Source: Kaistella yonginensis (GTDB lineage Bacteria > Bacteroidota > Bacteroidia > Flavobacteriales > Weeksellaceae). Taken from it: a stretch of DNA of 64,000 nt. Of this stretch, positions 34,075 to 42,649 are shown piece after piece. How positions within the stretch are numbered: the stretch's first letter is position 1; the number at the start of each line of letters is the position of its first letter. The position numbers and the translations under genes were made by a program. Where the stretch lies: NCBI RefSeq assembly GCF_030409525.1, contig NZ_JAUFQB010000007.1:24089-88088 (forward strand). Reading direction: 5' to 3'. The notes under the pieces were generated by a model that was not told the DNA's origin, did no database searches, and saw nothing but the letters and a program-made list of their open reading frames with translations.

Positions 34075-35760
34075 TTATTCGACAGCCACTGAATCATCAC
34101 CACGCCCGTCTGCAACTGCAGTTGCATTTCCTTCGTCGTCAATAACGATTAATTCTATTCTGCCGATTTGTGCAGTTTTTTGTATTTTGTAATTTTTCTT
34201 TTCTAAGGCTACAATCGTGGTATCTGGAAAATCTTTTTCCACCAAAACAGAATCTGGCAACCATTGATGATGAAATTTGGGAGAATTTACAGACCTGTTC
34301 GGACTTAAATTAAAATCAATAATATTTACAATCGATTGATAGACTGAGGTCGGGATTGTTGTTCCACCTGGAGTTCCCACAATGATATATGGTTTTCCTT
34401 TTTTCAAGACGATAGTTGGCGTCATTGAACTCAGCATTCTTTTTCCGGGCTGAATGGCATTGGCTTCACCACCCACGGCACCAAACATATTGGGAACACC
34501 AGGCTTTACCGAAAAATCATCCATTTCATTATTTAGGAAAAACCCGGCACCAGAAACCACGACTTTACTTCCGTAGAGCCCATTTAGAGTGGTGGTTACC
34601 GCCACGGCGTTGCCTTCTTTATCGATAATTGAAATATGCGTTGTTTCTGTTGATTCTTTTGGTTGTGGAATTATTTTTCCAACTTCAGCACTCGGTGTTG
34701 CCTGATTAAAACTAAAAGTTCGCCATCTTTTTGTTAAATATTCTTCAGAGATGAGCATGTGCGTAGGATCACTTATAAATTTGGGATCACCCATATATTC
34801 GGCACGATCTGCAAAAGCACGGCGTTCTGCTTCCACCATTACCTGTACGGCTTCGGTAGAATTTTGCTGGTAATCCTCCATTTTTTGAAAAGAGCTCATG
34901 GTCAACATTTGTGCAAGAAGAATTCCACCGCTGGAAGGCAATGGCATCGACACGATTTCATTTCCTTTATAATCGAAAACAATAGGGTTTCGTTGTTCAA
35001 CTTTGTAATTTTTCAAGTCGTTTAGGCTGATAATTCCTTTTCCAAGTTTCATTTCTTTGGTAATGAGTTCCGCAGTTTCACCTTCATAGAAACCTTTTGC
35101 TCCATGTTTTTGAATAAGTTTTAAAGTTTGAGCCAGTTCTTTTTGAATTAATAGATCGCCTTGTTTCCAGGGAATATCTTTTTGAAAAACCGTTTTAGTG
35201 CTATTGTGCTTATCAAAATACCTCTTTTCGCTGTTGAGTAAATTCGCTTCTCTTTGGGTAATGCTAAAACCTTGTTCTGCTAAATCGATTGCGGGTTGAA
35301 TCAATTTTTCCATGGGAAGTTTTGCATATTTTAAAGTAGCGAATAAACCTGCTACAGAACCGGGAATACCGACTGCTAATCTGCCATTTTGTGAAAGATC
35401 CGTATTCGCATTGCCATTGTTATCGAGATACATATTTTTACTTGCTTTTTCCGGCGCGGTTTCGCGATAATCAAGGGTGAATTTTTCGCCAGTATTTTTT
35501 ACACCAACCAAAAACCCACCGCCGCCTATATTCCCAGCTTGCGGATAAACAACTGCCAGCGCATATTGCGTAGCGATTACAGCATCGTAAGCATTGCCAC
35601 CCATTTTCATAATCTTCGCGCCGACTTCACTGGCTAAAGGATGCGCCGATACGACCAATCCTTTGTCTTTGGTTTGGATTTCTTTTACAATATTAATATC
35701 GGTGAACTGCGAAAAAGCCAATTGGGAAATAACAAACGAAAGCAAGAGCAGTTTTTTCAT
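34075..35760 (-). CDS. ggt: Gamma-glutamyltransferase
   Basis: Ggt hydrolyses or transfers the gamma-glutamyl bond of glutathione and related peptides in the periplasm. The 561-residue precursor has a signal peptide (about residues 1-17). The autocleavage site precedes TTHIS at 373, whose threonine becomes the N-terminal nucleophile of the small subunit. GNIGGGGFLV and the late PGGTTIPTSVYQSI segment fit the family. It is followed after 12 bases by a Crp-like regulator in the same direction. Confidence 0.95.
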   Translation of the reverse strand: MKKLLLLSFVISQLAFSQFTDINIVKEIQTKDKGLVVSAHPLASEVGAKIMKMGGNAYDAVIATQYALAVVYPQAGNIGGGGFLVGVKNTGEKFTLDYRETAPEKASKNMYLDNNGNANTDLSQNGRLAVGIPGSVAGLFATLKYAKLPMEKLIQPAIDLAEQGFSITQREANLLNSEKRYFDKHNSTKTVFQKDIPWKQGDLLIQKELAQTLKLIQKHGAKGFYEGETAELITKEMKLGKGIISLNDLKNYKVEQRNPIVFDYKGNEIVSMPLPSSGGILLAQMLTMSSFQKMEDYQQNSTEAVQVMVEAERRAFADRAEYMGDPKFISDPTHMLISEEYLTKRWRTFSFNQATPSAEVGKIIPQPKESTETTHISIIDKEGNAVAVTTTLNGLYGSKVVVSGAGFFLNNEMDDFSVKPGVPNMFGAVGGEANAIQPGKRMLSSMTPTIVLKKGKPYIIVGTPGGTTIPTSVYQSIVNIIDFNLSPNRSVNSPKFHHQWLPDSVLVEKDFPDTTIVALEKKNYKIQKTAQIGRIELIVIDDEGNATAVADGRGDDSVAVE

Positions 35761-35825
35761 TTTTCAAAGATTTTCACCAAAAATAAGAAAATCCCCATCA
35801 AATACGATTATTTTAAGATAAATCC

Positions 35826-35927
35826 TGCGCTGCGCCCCGACTTGAACGGAGCTCTTTTTTCTTGTGGGGTGGACTTGAGCCTAGGAAAAAGAAAAAAAGC
35901 GGGAGTGGAAGGCGGATAAAGGCGCCC
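35826..35927. repeat. Structured CCCGACTTGA-type repeat, copy 2
   Basis: Outer arms GGCGC/GCGCC flank the conserved CCCGACTTGAACGGAGCTC on the left and AGCGGGAGTGGAAGGCGGA on the right. A variable apical region of about 30 bases holds CTTTTTTC/GAAAAAAAG. It lies between the ggt and threonine dehydrogenase genes, which diverge from it. Confidence 0.8.
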
Positions 35928-35981
35928 AAAAAAAAGCAGAAATAAATTCAGTCTTCTATTTTTTATGATAGTCGATTTTGC

Positions 35982-35989
35982 TAAATTTG
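35982..35989 (+). promoter_or_regulatory. Promoter -7 box of the threonine dehydrogenase gene
   Basis: TAAATTTG is a perfect TAnnTTTG match 21 bases before the ATG, with T-rich sequence about 19 bases upstream. Confidence 0.55.
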
Positions 35990-36010
35990 TGCGAAATCTA
36001 AAATTAAAAT

Positions 36011-36976
36011 ATGGAATCCCACACGGAAAAAATACTCATTACCGGTGCGCTCGGCCAAATTGGAACCGAATTAACCAATAAATTAGTTGAACTATATGGC
36101 GCAGAAAATGTAGTCGCCTCGGGACTTGATCGGTGGGATAAAAACCTTACTTCGGCAGGATTTTATGAAAGAATGGATGTGACCAATACGCAATTGGTTC
36201 GCCAAGTGATTACAGATTACGAGATTACCACCGTCTATCATCTTGCGTCGCTCCTTTCTGGAACTTCTGAAAAACAACCGCTTTTTGCCTGGAAACTGAA
36301 TATTGAACCGCTGCTTCACTTTTGCGAGATGGCAAAGGAAGGGTTGCTTCAGAAAATTTTCTGGCCGAGTTCTATTGCTGTTTTTGGAAAAGGGCTTCCG
36401 AAAGAAAATGTGGGACAAGACGTGGTTTTGAATCCAACGACTGTGTATGGAATTTCGAAAATGGCGGGTGAGAAATGGTGCGAATATTATCATTCTAAAT
36501 TTGGTGTAGACGTGAGAAGCATTCGGTATCCGGGTTTAATTTCGTGGAAAACTCCCGCAGGTGGTGGCACCACAGATTATGCGGTTGAAATTTTCTATGA
36601 AGCCGTAGAGGAAGGAAAATACACCAGTTTTATATCTGAAAATACAGGAATGCCGATGTTGTATATGAGTGACGCTATTAAAGCAACACTGGATTTAATG
36701 GCGGCTCCAAAAGAAAGCTTAACCGTTCACACTGCCTATAATTTAGGTGGAATGTCTTTCACCCCAAAAGAGCTGGCGGAAGAAATCAAGAAAGAAATGC
36801 CTGATTTCACCATTGATTACCAACCGGATTTCCGGCAGCAAATTGCAGATTCCTGGCCTGCCTCTATTGATGATTCTGTGGCCAAAAAAGATTGGGGACT
36901 TTCTTATGAATATGGGATTACCGAAATGACAAAAGATATGCTGAAAAACCTTAAAGTGAAACTCGCAAAAAATTAA
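36011..36976 (+). CDS. NAD-dependent L-threonine 3-dehydrogenase (epimerase-like SDR type)
   Basis: The 321-residue protein is an extended SDR with the NAD loop TGALGQIGTE (11-20), Ser120/121 and Tyr146/Lys150 in TVYGISK. Long stretches (WPSSIAVFG, SIRYPGLISW with a GGGTTDYAV continuation, FRQQIADSWPASIDDS) match the Flavobacterium frigidimaris-type L-threonine dehydrogenase. It would oxidise threonine to 2-amino-3-ketobutyrate for glycine formation. It has its own promoter and terminator. Generic annotation as UDP-glucose 4-epimerase would be less accurate. Confidence 0.9.
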   Translation: MESHTEKILITGALGQIGTELTNKLVELYGAENVVASGLDRWDKNLTSAGFYERMDVTNTQLVRQVITDYEITTVYHLASLLSGTSEKQPLFAWKLNIEPLLHFCEMAKEGLLQKIFWPSSIAVFGKGLPKENVGQDVVLNPTTVYGISKMAGEKWCEYYHSKFGVDVRSIRYPGLISWKTPAGGGTTDYAVEIFYEAVEEGKYTSFISENTGMPMLYMSDAIKATLDLMAAPKESLTVHTAYNLGGMSFTPKELAEEIKKEMPDFTIDYQPDFRQQIADSWPASIDDSVAKKDWGLSYEYGITEMTKDMLKNLKVKLAKN

Positions 36977-36997
36977 TGTCATCGTATAAAATTAAAG

Positions 36998-37045
36998 TCT
37001 GCAAAATCAATGGAAATACCTCCGCTGATTTTGCAGATTTTTTTT
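36998..37045 (+). terminator. Terminator after the threonine dehydrogenase gene
   Basis: TCTGCAAAATCA pairs with TGATTTTGCAGA around a 16-base loop and is followed by eight T residues. Confidence 0.88.
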
Positions 37046-37074
37046 ATATTTCCGCCAAAATATACTAGGAACAA

Positions 37075-37827
37075 ATGATTTTAATAACCTTTAATATTAT
37101 CAATCCAGAGCGGGCATATAAAAATGTTGGTACATTTAATGAGAAACAACTTTTGGAAATTACGATTCAGAATACCAAAGCGATTTTGAGAAGTTTGGAA
37201 AGCAAAGAAATTCTGGGAACTTTTTTTATTGAAATTTCGCTCGTTTCACAATTAGAAAAATTGATTAAGAAAATAATAAATGAAGGTCACGAAATCTCTT
37301 TTTATAACATTGATTCTACTTTAGAGGAAATAGACTCTTTGAAAAAAAATACTGAAGCTCTGATTGGCAAGCAAATTCGCGGAATTAGGATAAAAGAAAA
37401 TGCCTTTGATTTAAGTGAACTTCACCGTCTAAGATTCAATTATGTTTCGCTAATTGAAGATACCGCTTTGATTTTTCCTTTTAAAAGATTTGAACGAAAA
37501 GCCCCTTTTCGTGAACAAAATGGCTTGAGTATTCTCCACGAAAGCATTTCCAGATATTCCCAAATCCCTTACAACGATTTGGTTTTTCAGCTTCTTCCCC
37601 TTTCCTATTATGAAAGTATGGTGATTGAAACCATTAAAAAAGATGAGTTTGTTTTATTTTACCTGAATTCTTGGCAGTTTACCGATTTTGAAAACAATTC
37701 GTTTGAAATTCAATTTTATAAAAAATACAATTCGGGTAAGAAATTACATGATAAACTGGAAGCATTTTTAAGTTGGATGAATGAAAATGAATTGGCATCG
37801 GCACGAATAAAAGATTTTGCATTTTAA
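37075..37827 (+). CDS. Degenerate NodB-fold (polysaccharide deacetylase-like) protein
   Basis: The 250-residue protein follows the NodB layout: a first strand ILITFN where active enzymes have TFD, then GTFFIEIS and EGHEISFYN where active enzymes have HEI-SHT-H. The metal-binding Asp-His-His set therefore appears lost (Asp to Asn7, no His pair), so it is probably a pseudoenzyme or has another function. There is no signal peptide. It stands alone between a terminator and the promoter of the T9SS protein. Family assignment rests on fold-like motifs and is moderate. Confidence 0.7.
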   Translation: MILITFNIINPERAYKNVGTFNEKQLLEITIQNTKAILRSLESKEILGTFFIEISLVSQLEKLIKKIINEGHEISFYNIDSTLEEIDSLKKNTEALIGKQIRGIRIKENAFDLSELHRLRFNYVSLIEDTALIFPFKRFERKAPFREQNGLSILHESISRYSQIPYNDLVFQLLPLSYYESMVIETIKKDEFVLFYLNSWQFTDFENNSFEIQFYKKYNSGKKLHDKLEAFLSWMNENELASARIKDFAF

Positions 37828-37906
37828 AAAATGAAGAATGAAATTGTATTATTATCTCTACAGCGTTTGCAGCATTATCGTATCTAATAAATAATTTTAT
37901 ACCTAA

Positions 37907-37941
37907 TTTGTTGCCTATTTCTTTTATATTCGTTACATTTG
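37907..37941 (+). promoter_or_regulatory. Promoter of the T9SS-secreted protein gene
   Basis: The -7 box TACATTTG (37934-37941) is preceded by TTTGTTG at 37907-37913, giving a TTG 20 bases upstream. Confidence 0.65.
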
Positions 37942-37968
37942 GTTACGTTTAACCAAATTATTAGTATT

Positions 37969-39528
37969 ATGAAAAAACTTTTATTTATTGTCAGTTTGGC
38001 AGCTTTTCCTTTAACTGCGACTGCGCAAACGCTTCTGGATGAAAATTTCCAGTCAGGTAGTATTCCCGCCACATGGACGGTCCAACAAACCAATGCCTTG
38101 GAAACTTGGCATGTTGAAGATCCCTTATTAGGAACCGATTTAAAAGCGACGGTGAATTATGATGCCACACCGGCAGCACAAGATGAAATGCTAATCACTC
38201 CTACTTTAGATCTAACCGGAGCTTCTAGCTATACCTTGAAAGCACAGATTGGTTTAAGTTATTATTGGTCTGTAACTCCTGAAAACAATTACGATGTTTT
38301 CATAAAAGTTTCTATCGACAATGGCACAACGTGGACTCAGGTCTGGTCAGAAAATGATTTAGGCGTGTTTACCAATTGGGTTATGAATCCTGTATCTGTA
38401 AATTTAAATTCTTACGCGGGAAACCCCAACGTGAAAATTGCATTTCAATATGTAGGTAATGATGGGGCTGCACTGTATTTAGACAACGTGAATGTGTCTG
38501 TTCCGCCAAGTACGCCACCAAATTGCGCCACCCAAGTTGCTCCTGCAAACGCAGCAACAGGCGTAAACTATACCGCCCCAATCGCTCTATCATGGACCGC
38601 TCCATCTGCAGGTTCACAAGTTGATAGTTATGATGTGTTTTTGGGAACTTCTGCCAATCCTACTACGTTATTAGGAAATGTAAATGGACTTACGATTAAT
38701 GCAACCGGACTTATGGCTTCAACCACTTATTATTGGAAAGTAGTATCTAAAAATGCTGCTGGTTCAGCAACAGGTTGTAGCGAATTTATGTTTACCACTT
38801 CTGCAAATCCTTTCGCACCTTATTGCGGTCCACTACCATTCAGCAGTAGTGTTGAACCGATTACCTTGGTCAATTTTGCAGGAATTAATAATACAACTTC
38901 GGCAACTCTCGGTGGAGCAGGTCACGAAAACTTTACCACAATCACGGGAACTGTTGCCCAAGGCAGCTCTTATCCTATTACCTTGAAAGGAAATACAGAT
39001 GGACCATTTACCAATCGATTCGTTGTATTTATAGACTGGAATCAAAATGGAGTGTTGAATGATGCAGGAGAAATCTATCAAATTGCACAAACAATTGTAG
39101 GATCTACAGGAGTAGATGCAATACAAGCGACTGAAACTCTTGTAGTACCTGCGGGTGCAACATTAGGAAACACCAGAATGAGAGTTAAGAAATTATTTGG
39201 AACTACCAATGCTGCTGACCCATGTCTTGGAGCTAGCTTTGGACAAGCTGAAGATTATACCTTAAATGTAACTTCATTAGGCGTTTCTAATGTTAATAAA
39301 TCACAAGTGAAGGTATATCCTAATCCAGTGGTGGATGTTCTAAACATCGATGCGGACTCTAAAGTAAGCAACGTTCAAGTATTTGATCTTTCTGGAAAAG
39401 CGGTGTCTTCATTTGATTTGAACCAAGTGAGAAACCAAGTGAACCTTAGCAAACTGGCTCCTGGAGTTTATGTTGTTAATATTCAAACAGAAAAAGGAAT
39501 TCAATCGGTAAAAATTGTTAAAAAATAA
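37969..39528 (+). CDS. T9SS-secreted multidomain surface protein
   Basis: The 519-residue protein has a signal peptide (1-19). A choice-of-anchor J/MAM-like jelly-roll domain (about 21-185, DENFQSGSIPATW to GAALYLDNVNVS) is followed by a fibronectin III-like domain (about 190-285) and a GEVED domain (about 310-440, RFVVFIDWNQNGVLNDAGEIY). It ends in a type A C-terminal sorting domain (about 445-519, VKVYPNPVVDVLNI...PGVYVVNI...KIVKK). It is exported through the type IX system and anchored or released at the surface. No catalytic motif is evident, so adhesion or glycan binding is a guess. Confidence 0.92.
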   Translation: MKKLLFIVSLAAFPLTATAQTLLDENFQSGSIPATWTVQQTNALETWHVEDPLLGTDLKATVNYDATPAAQDEMLITPTLDLTGASSYTLKAQIGLSYYWSVTPENNYDVFIKVSIDNGTTWTQVWSENDLGVFTNWVMNPVSVNLNSYAGNPNVKIAFQYVGNDGAALYLDNVNVSVPPSTPPNCATQVAPANAATGVNYTAPIALSWTAPSAGSQVDSYDVFLGTSANPTTLLGNVNGLTINATGLMASTTYYWKVVSKNAAGSATGCSEFMFTTSANPFAPYCGPLPFSSSVEPITLVNFAGINNTTSATLGGAGHENFTTITGTVAQGSSYPITLKGNTDGPFTNRFVVFIDWNQNGVLNDAGEIYQIAQTIVGSTGVDAIQATETLVVPAGATLGNTRMRVKKLFGTTNAADPCLGASFGQAEDYTLNVTSLGVSNVNKSQVKVYPNPVVDVLNIDADSKVSNVQVFDLSGKAVSSFDLNQVRNQVNLSKLAPGVYVVNIQTEKGIQSVKIVKK

Positions 39529-39551
39529 TTCTTATTAATTTCAATATTAAG

Positions 39552-39580
39552 AAGGTCTGCAAAAATGCAGACCTTTTTTT
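39552..39580 (+). terminator. Terminator after the T9SS protein gene
   Basis: AAGGTCTGCA and TGCAGACCTT form a 10-bp stem followed by T residues. Any clcA start within this hairpin is unlikely. Confidence 0.9.
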
Positions 39581-39627
39581 GGTCTAAATTTTTAGCTGAT
39601 TTAGCAATCAGAACCAGTAAAAAAATC

Positions 39628-39635
39628 TACTTTTG
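39628..39635 (+). promoter_or_regulatory. Candidate clcA -7 box four bases from the start codon
   Basis: TACTTTTG matches TAnnTTTG and is followed by TACC then ATG at 39640, predicting a leaderless mRNA. No convincing -33 box is seen. Confidence 0.45.
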
Positions 39636-39639
39636 TACC

Positions 39640-40983
39640 ATGCGAAGTCTATTTATTCTAATTCGCCGCTCCATCAAACGGTCTTTTGATAATATTCATA
39701 ATGAAAAACTGAAACACAATCTGTTGCAGGCAGTACCCTTTTGGATTGGCTCATTTATTACCGGAGTCTTCGCTGTTTTCTACGCGCAATTGTTTCAATG
39801 GGGAGAAAATCTAATGCATGCCATGATGAATTGGCACAGCTGGGTAATTTTCATCGTCGCTCCTATGGCTTTCGTTGCATCTTGGTGGTTGGTCAAAAGA
39901 TTTGCGCCCTATGCCAAAGGAAGTGGAATCCCGCAAGTCATGGCGGCTGTAGAATTGGCAAATCCTAGAGAACATCATAAAATATCACTCTTACTAAGTA
40001 TAAAAATTATTTTATTTAAAGTTATTTCGTCCATAATTTTAGTAATTGGTGGTGGCGCTGTAGGTCGAGAAGGTCCAACGATTCAAATTGCTGGCTCGGT
40101 TTTTAGAAAAGTAAATGAATACCTGCCCGATTGGTGGCCCAAGATTTCAAAGAAAAACATGATTATGACCGGCGCCGCCGCCGGACTTTCTGCTGCCTTT
40201 AACACCCCGCTTGGCGGAATTGTATTTGCGGTAGAAGAACTTTCAAAAACACATATTAATTATTTCAAAACCGCCTTATTTACGGCAGTCATCATTGCAG
40301 GCCTCACGGCTCAAACTTTTGCAGGATCCTATTTATATCTCGGCTACCCAAAAACCAGTGATATTAGCATGATGATTATATTTCCCGTGATTTTAACCTC
40401 CGCGGTTTCGGGAATTTTCGCCAGCCAGTTATCCCGAATAATGATTGGAATTAGCAATTGGAAAAAAAGACTTAAAACAGATCGTTCCAATATTATCTTT
40501 TTAGTTATCTCCGCTTTAATCATCGCGTCTCTGGCCTATTTCGTCAACCAAGAAATCTTAGGATCTGGAAAAGGAATTATGGAAAGAGTGCTCTTCACCG
40601 ACAATAAAAACGAAGCGTGGTATATGCCTTTCTTTAGAATGATCGGTCCTGCCTTGGCATTTACCTCGGGCGGTGCAGGTGGTATTTTTGCCCCAGCCTT
40701 AGCCGCAGGAGCCAGTTTAGGTTCCGTGATTTCGGGATGGATTAATTTATCACCCCACGAAACGAATGTGGTGATTTTAACAGGAATGGTCGCCTTTCTC
40801 ACCGGAATTACGCGCGCGCCCTTCACCTCGTCCATCATTGTTTTGGAAATGACCGACCGCCACAGTTTGATTTTTTATCTCATGTTAGCCGGCATGGTTT
40901 CCTCATTAATTTCTGTGCTGGTAAGCAAACACTCTTTATACGACCAGTTAAAAGTACTCTATCTGGATGAATTGCGGAAATAA
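39640..40983 (+). CDS. ClC-family chloride channel/antiporter
   Basis: The 447-residue protein has the ClC selectivity motifs GSGIPQ, GREGPT (gating glutamate) and GGIFAPA, with about 18 alpha helices implied. The start at MRSLFILIRR is preferred over an upstream frame start at 39565, which lies inside the terminator of the preceding gene. A second acidic residue is present in the VFAVEEL region, as in Cl-/H+ exchangers, so an antiporter is possible. There is no C-terminal CBS domain. Function in acid or osmotic response is inferred from the family. Confidence 0.92.
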   Translation: MRSLFILIRRSIKRSFDNIHNEKLKHNLLQAVPFWIGSFITGVFAVFYAQLFQWGENLMHAMMNWHSWVIFIVAPMAFVASWWLVKRFAPYAKGSGIPQVMAAVELANPREHHKISLLLSIKIILFKVISSIILVIGGGAVGREGPTIQIAGSVFRKVNEYLPDWWPKISKKNMIMTGAAAGLSAAFNTPLGGIVFAVEELSKTHINYFKTALFTAVIIAGLTAQTFAGSYLYLGYPKTSDISMMIIFPVILTSAVSGIFASQLSRIMIGISNWKKRLKTDRSNIIFLVISALIIASLAYFVNQEILGSGKGIMERVLFTDNKNEAWYMPFFRMIGPALAFTSGGAGGIFAPALAAGASLGSVISGWINLSPHETNVVILTGMVAFLTGITRAPFTSSIIVLEMTDRHSLIFYLMLAGMVSSLISVLVSKHSLYDQLKVLYLDELRK

Positions 40984-41052
40984 GGAGCAACACCCTCCTT
41001 TCTTATTCAAGCACTTATGTCTCTCTATAATTTGTACAAATTAGTACTTCAC

Positions 41053-41730
41053 TTAAAATCCCAAAAGTTTGCCGGTGAAAAAATTCAACATTTTTTCAAC
41101 TTCCTCATATTTATTTTCTTGTTCTTTAATATCTGTCAGTTTGGGTAAATGCTTGGCGAAATAGATATGATCATTAGACATCTCGAACAAACTGCTGGCA
41201 AGTGCATACGGATATTTAAATTTCGGGTCAATTTCTAAAATAACTTCTGCAACGGTGGTGATCAACTCTTTGTAATTTTTGAAGAAACCTTTTCCATTTT
41301 CCTCATCGACATCTTTCGTTTTGTAGGCTTTCGTTCCTTCTGCAATTACGATATTATGTAAAATATTTTCGTCGATATACTCTGTATTCACATTGTCCTC
41401 TGAGGCAGATACAAACGATTGAATGATTATTTCAAGCTTCTTTTTTGGATCGGTAATATTCATGGTGTTTCGCTGAATGAGATACTCCACCCAAACCCAG
41501 TACCAGGATACTAAATAGGTAAGCAATGATTTTTTATTTTCAAAATAGCGATAAACGGAGGCTTCCGTTGATCCAATTTCTTGTGCCAGTTTTTTAAAAT
41601 TAAAGGCTTCAAAACCCAATTGATCAATCAACAATATTCCGTGTTGAATAATTTTTCTGCCTAGTGCAGAGTCCTGCGGATCTTTTAAATAAATTCCTTC
41701 GTTCAAAGATATTTTAATTTCTATCGCCAT
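41053..41730 (-). CDS. TetR-family regulator divergent from the carbonic anhydrase operon
   Basis: The 225-residue protein has an N-terminal helix-turn-helix (DQLGFEAFNFKKLAQEIGSTEASVYRYFENKKSLL) and a helical effector domain. It is divergent from the carbonic anhydrase/SulP operon. The shared region holds an inverted repeat and three TACTATYATT-type half-sites (41777-41827), while its own -7 box TAGCTTTG is at 41748-41755. Autoregulation and control of the divergent operon are inferred. The gene is 69 bases from the end of the convergent clcA. Confidence 0.88.
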   Translation of the reverse strand: MAIEIKISLNEGIYLKDPQDSALGRKIIQHGILLIDQLGFEAFNFKKLAQEIGSTEASVYRYFENKKSLLTYLVSWYWVWVEYLIQRNTMNITDPKKKLEIIIQSFVSASEDNVNTEYIDENILHNIVIAEGTKAYKTKDVDEENGKGFFKNYKELITTVAEVILEIDPKFKYPYALASSLFEMSNDHIYFAKHLPKLTDIKEQENKYEEVEKMLNFFTGKLLGF

Positions 41731-41747
41731 TTTATTTTATTATAAAT

Positions 41748-41755
41748 CAAAGCTA
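41748..41755 (-). promoter_or_regulatory. -7 box of the tetR-type gene
   Basis: On the minus strand TAGCTTTG matches TAnnTTTG, 17 bases before the ATG. Its -33 region abuts the operator cluster. Confidence 0.5.
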
Positions 41756-41776
41756 AACAATATAAAATGAAATAAA

Positions 41777-41827
41777 AATACTATCATTAAAAATTTTACT
41801 TTTTTTAATAATAGTATTACTATCATT
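41777..41827. promoter_or_regulatory. Candidate TetR operator cluster
   Basis: A 17-base inverted repeat with one mismatch (AATACTATCATTAAAAA at 41777-41793; its partner at 41801-41818) is followed by a direct copy of TACTATCATT at 41818-41827. That makes three half-sites between the two divergent promoters. Confidence 0.65.
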
Positions 41828-41841
41828 TAAAAAATTATTTA

Positions 41842-41849
41842 TATATTTG
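41842..41849 (+). promoter_or_regulatory. Promoter -7 box of the carbonic anhydrase operon
   Basis: TATATTTG lies 15 bases after the last operator half-site. The start codon is 142 bases downstream, so the transcript would have an unusually long 5' UTR of about 135 bases with no recognised riboswitch. Confidence 0.6.
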
Positions 41850-41990
41850 GCACATTAAATAAAAATATAAATGCTATAATTTTCGATAGAGATTCTAATA
41901 CTCAGTGATTCATTCCTATCATTTCAGCAGCAGAATTAGTAGAATAGAGACCTTAATATATACTTAACTCAGATTTAAAAAATCAAAACG

Positions 41991-42611
41991 ATGAAAACAC
42001 AATCACAAGAAACGCAAAAAAATCTAACTCCAGAATTAGCTTATTCAATTTTAAAAGAAGGAAATCTGCGCTTTGTAAATAACCTGAAAGCAAATAGAAA
42101 TCTTTTAGAACAAGTGAACGAAACCAGCAACGGCCAATTTCCTTTTGCCACCATACTTAGTTGTATGGATTCCCGAACCTCCGCAGAACTCATTTTTGAT
42201 CAAGGCCTTGGTGATATTTTTAGCATTAGAATCGCAGGGAATGTATTAAATGACGATGTTTTGGGCAGCATGGAATTTGGAACTAAGGTGGTAGGAACCA
42301 AGATCATCCTTGTTTTAGGACATACTGGATGTGGAGCAATTGTTGGCGCATGTAATGCGGTGAAAATGGGGAAACTCACTCAACTTTTGAATAAAATAAA
42401 ACCTGCAATTGATCAAGAAGTTCAGACTGAAGTCGACAGAACGGGCAGCAACAGTCAATTTGTAGAACGTGTAACAACCAATAACATCAAGATGGTGATG
42501 GAACAGATAAAAAATGAAAGCCCAATCATCGCAGAATTAGAAGCACAGAAACAATTAAAGATTGTGGGTGGACTTTATGACGTGAAAAGCGGAGAAGTTA
42601 CTTTCTACTAA
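41991..42611 (+). CDS. Beta-class carbonic anhydrase
   Basis: The 206-residue zinc enzyme interconverts CO2 and bicarbonate. The zinc ligands are Cys58 (in SCMDSR), His111 and Cys114 (in GHTGCG), with the Asp60/Arg62 dyad present, as in beta-carbonic anhydrases. There is no signal peptide, so it is cytoplasmic. It is the first gene of an operon with a SulP anion transporter, a DUF2490 protein and a Na+/Ca2+ antiporter, separated by 38, 21 and 13 bases. Confidence 0.95.
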   Translation: MKTQSQETQKNLTPELAYSILKEGNLRFVNNLKANRNLLEQVNETSNGQFPFATILSCMDSRTSAELIFDQGLGDIFSIRIAGNVLNDDVLGSMEFGTKVVGTKIILVLGHTGCGAIVGACNAVKMGKLTQLLNKIKPAIDQEVQTEVDRTGSNSQFVERVTTNNIKMVMEQIKNESPIIAELEAQKQLKIVGGLYDVKSGEVTFY

Positions 42612-42649
42612 TTGATACCTCATTCACCGGAAATAAGTAAACTTTAAAA

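Noticed and set aside
37939-37968. Upstream start for the T9SS protein
   Set aside because: It overlaps the -7 box TACATTTG (37934-37941), and the signal peptide begins at 37969.
39565-39639. Longer N-terminus for the ClC protein
   Set aside because: It would start inside the terminator stem of the preceding gene and contains no conserved residues. The start at 39640 follows a -7 box directly.
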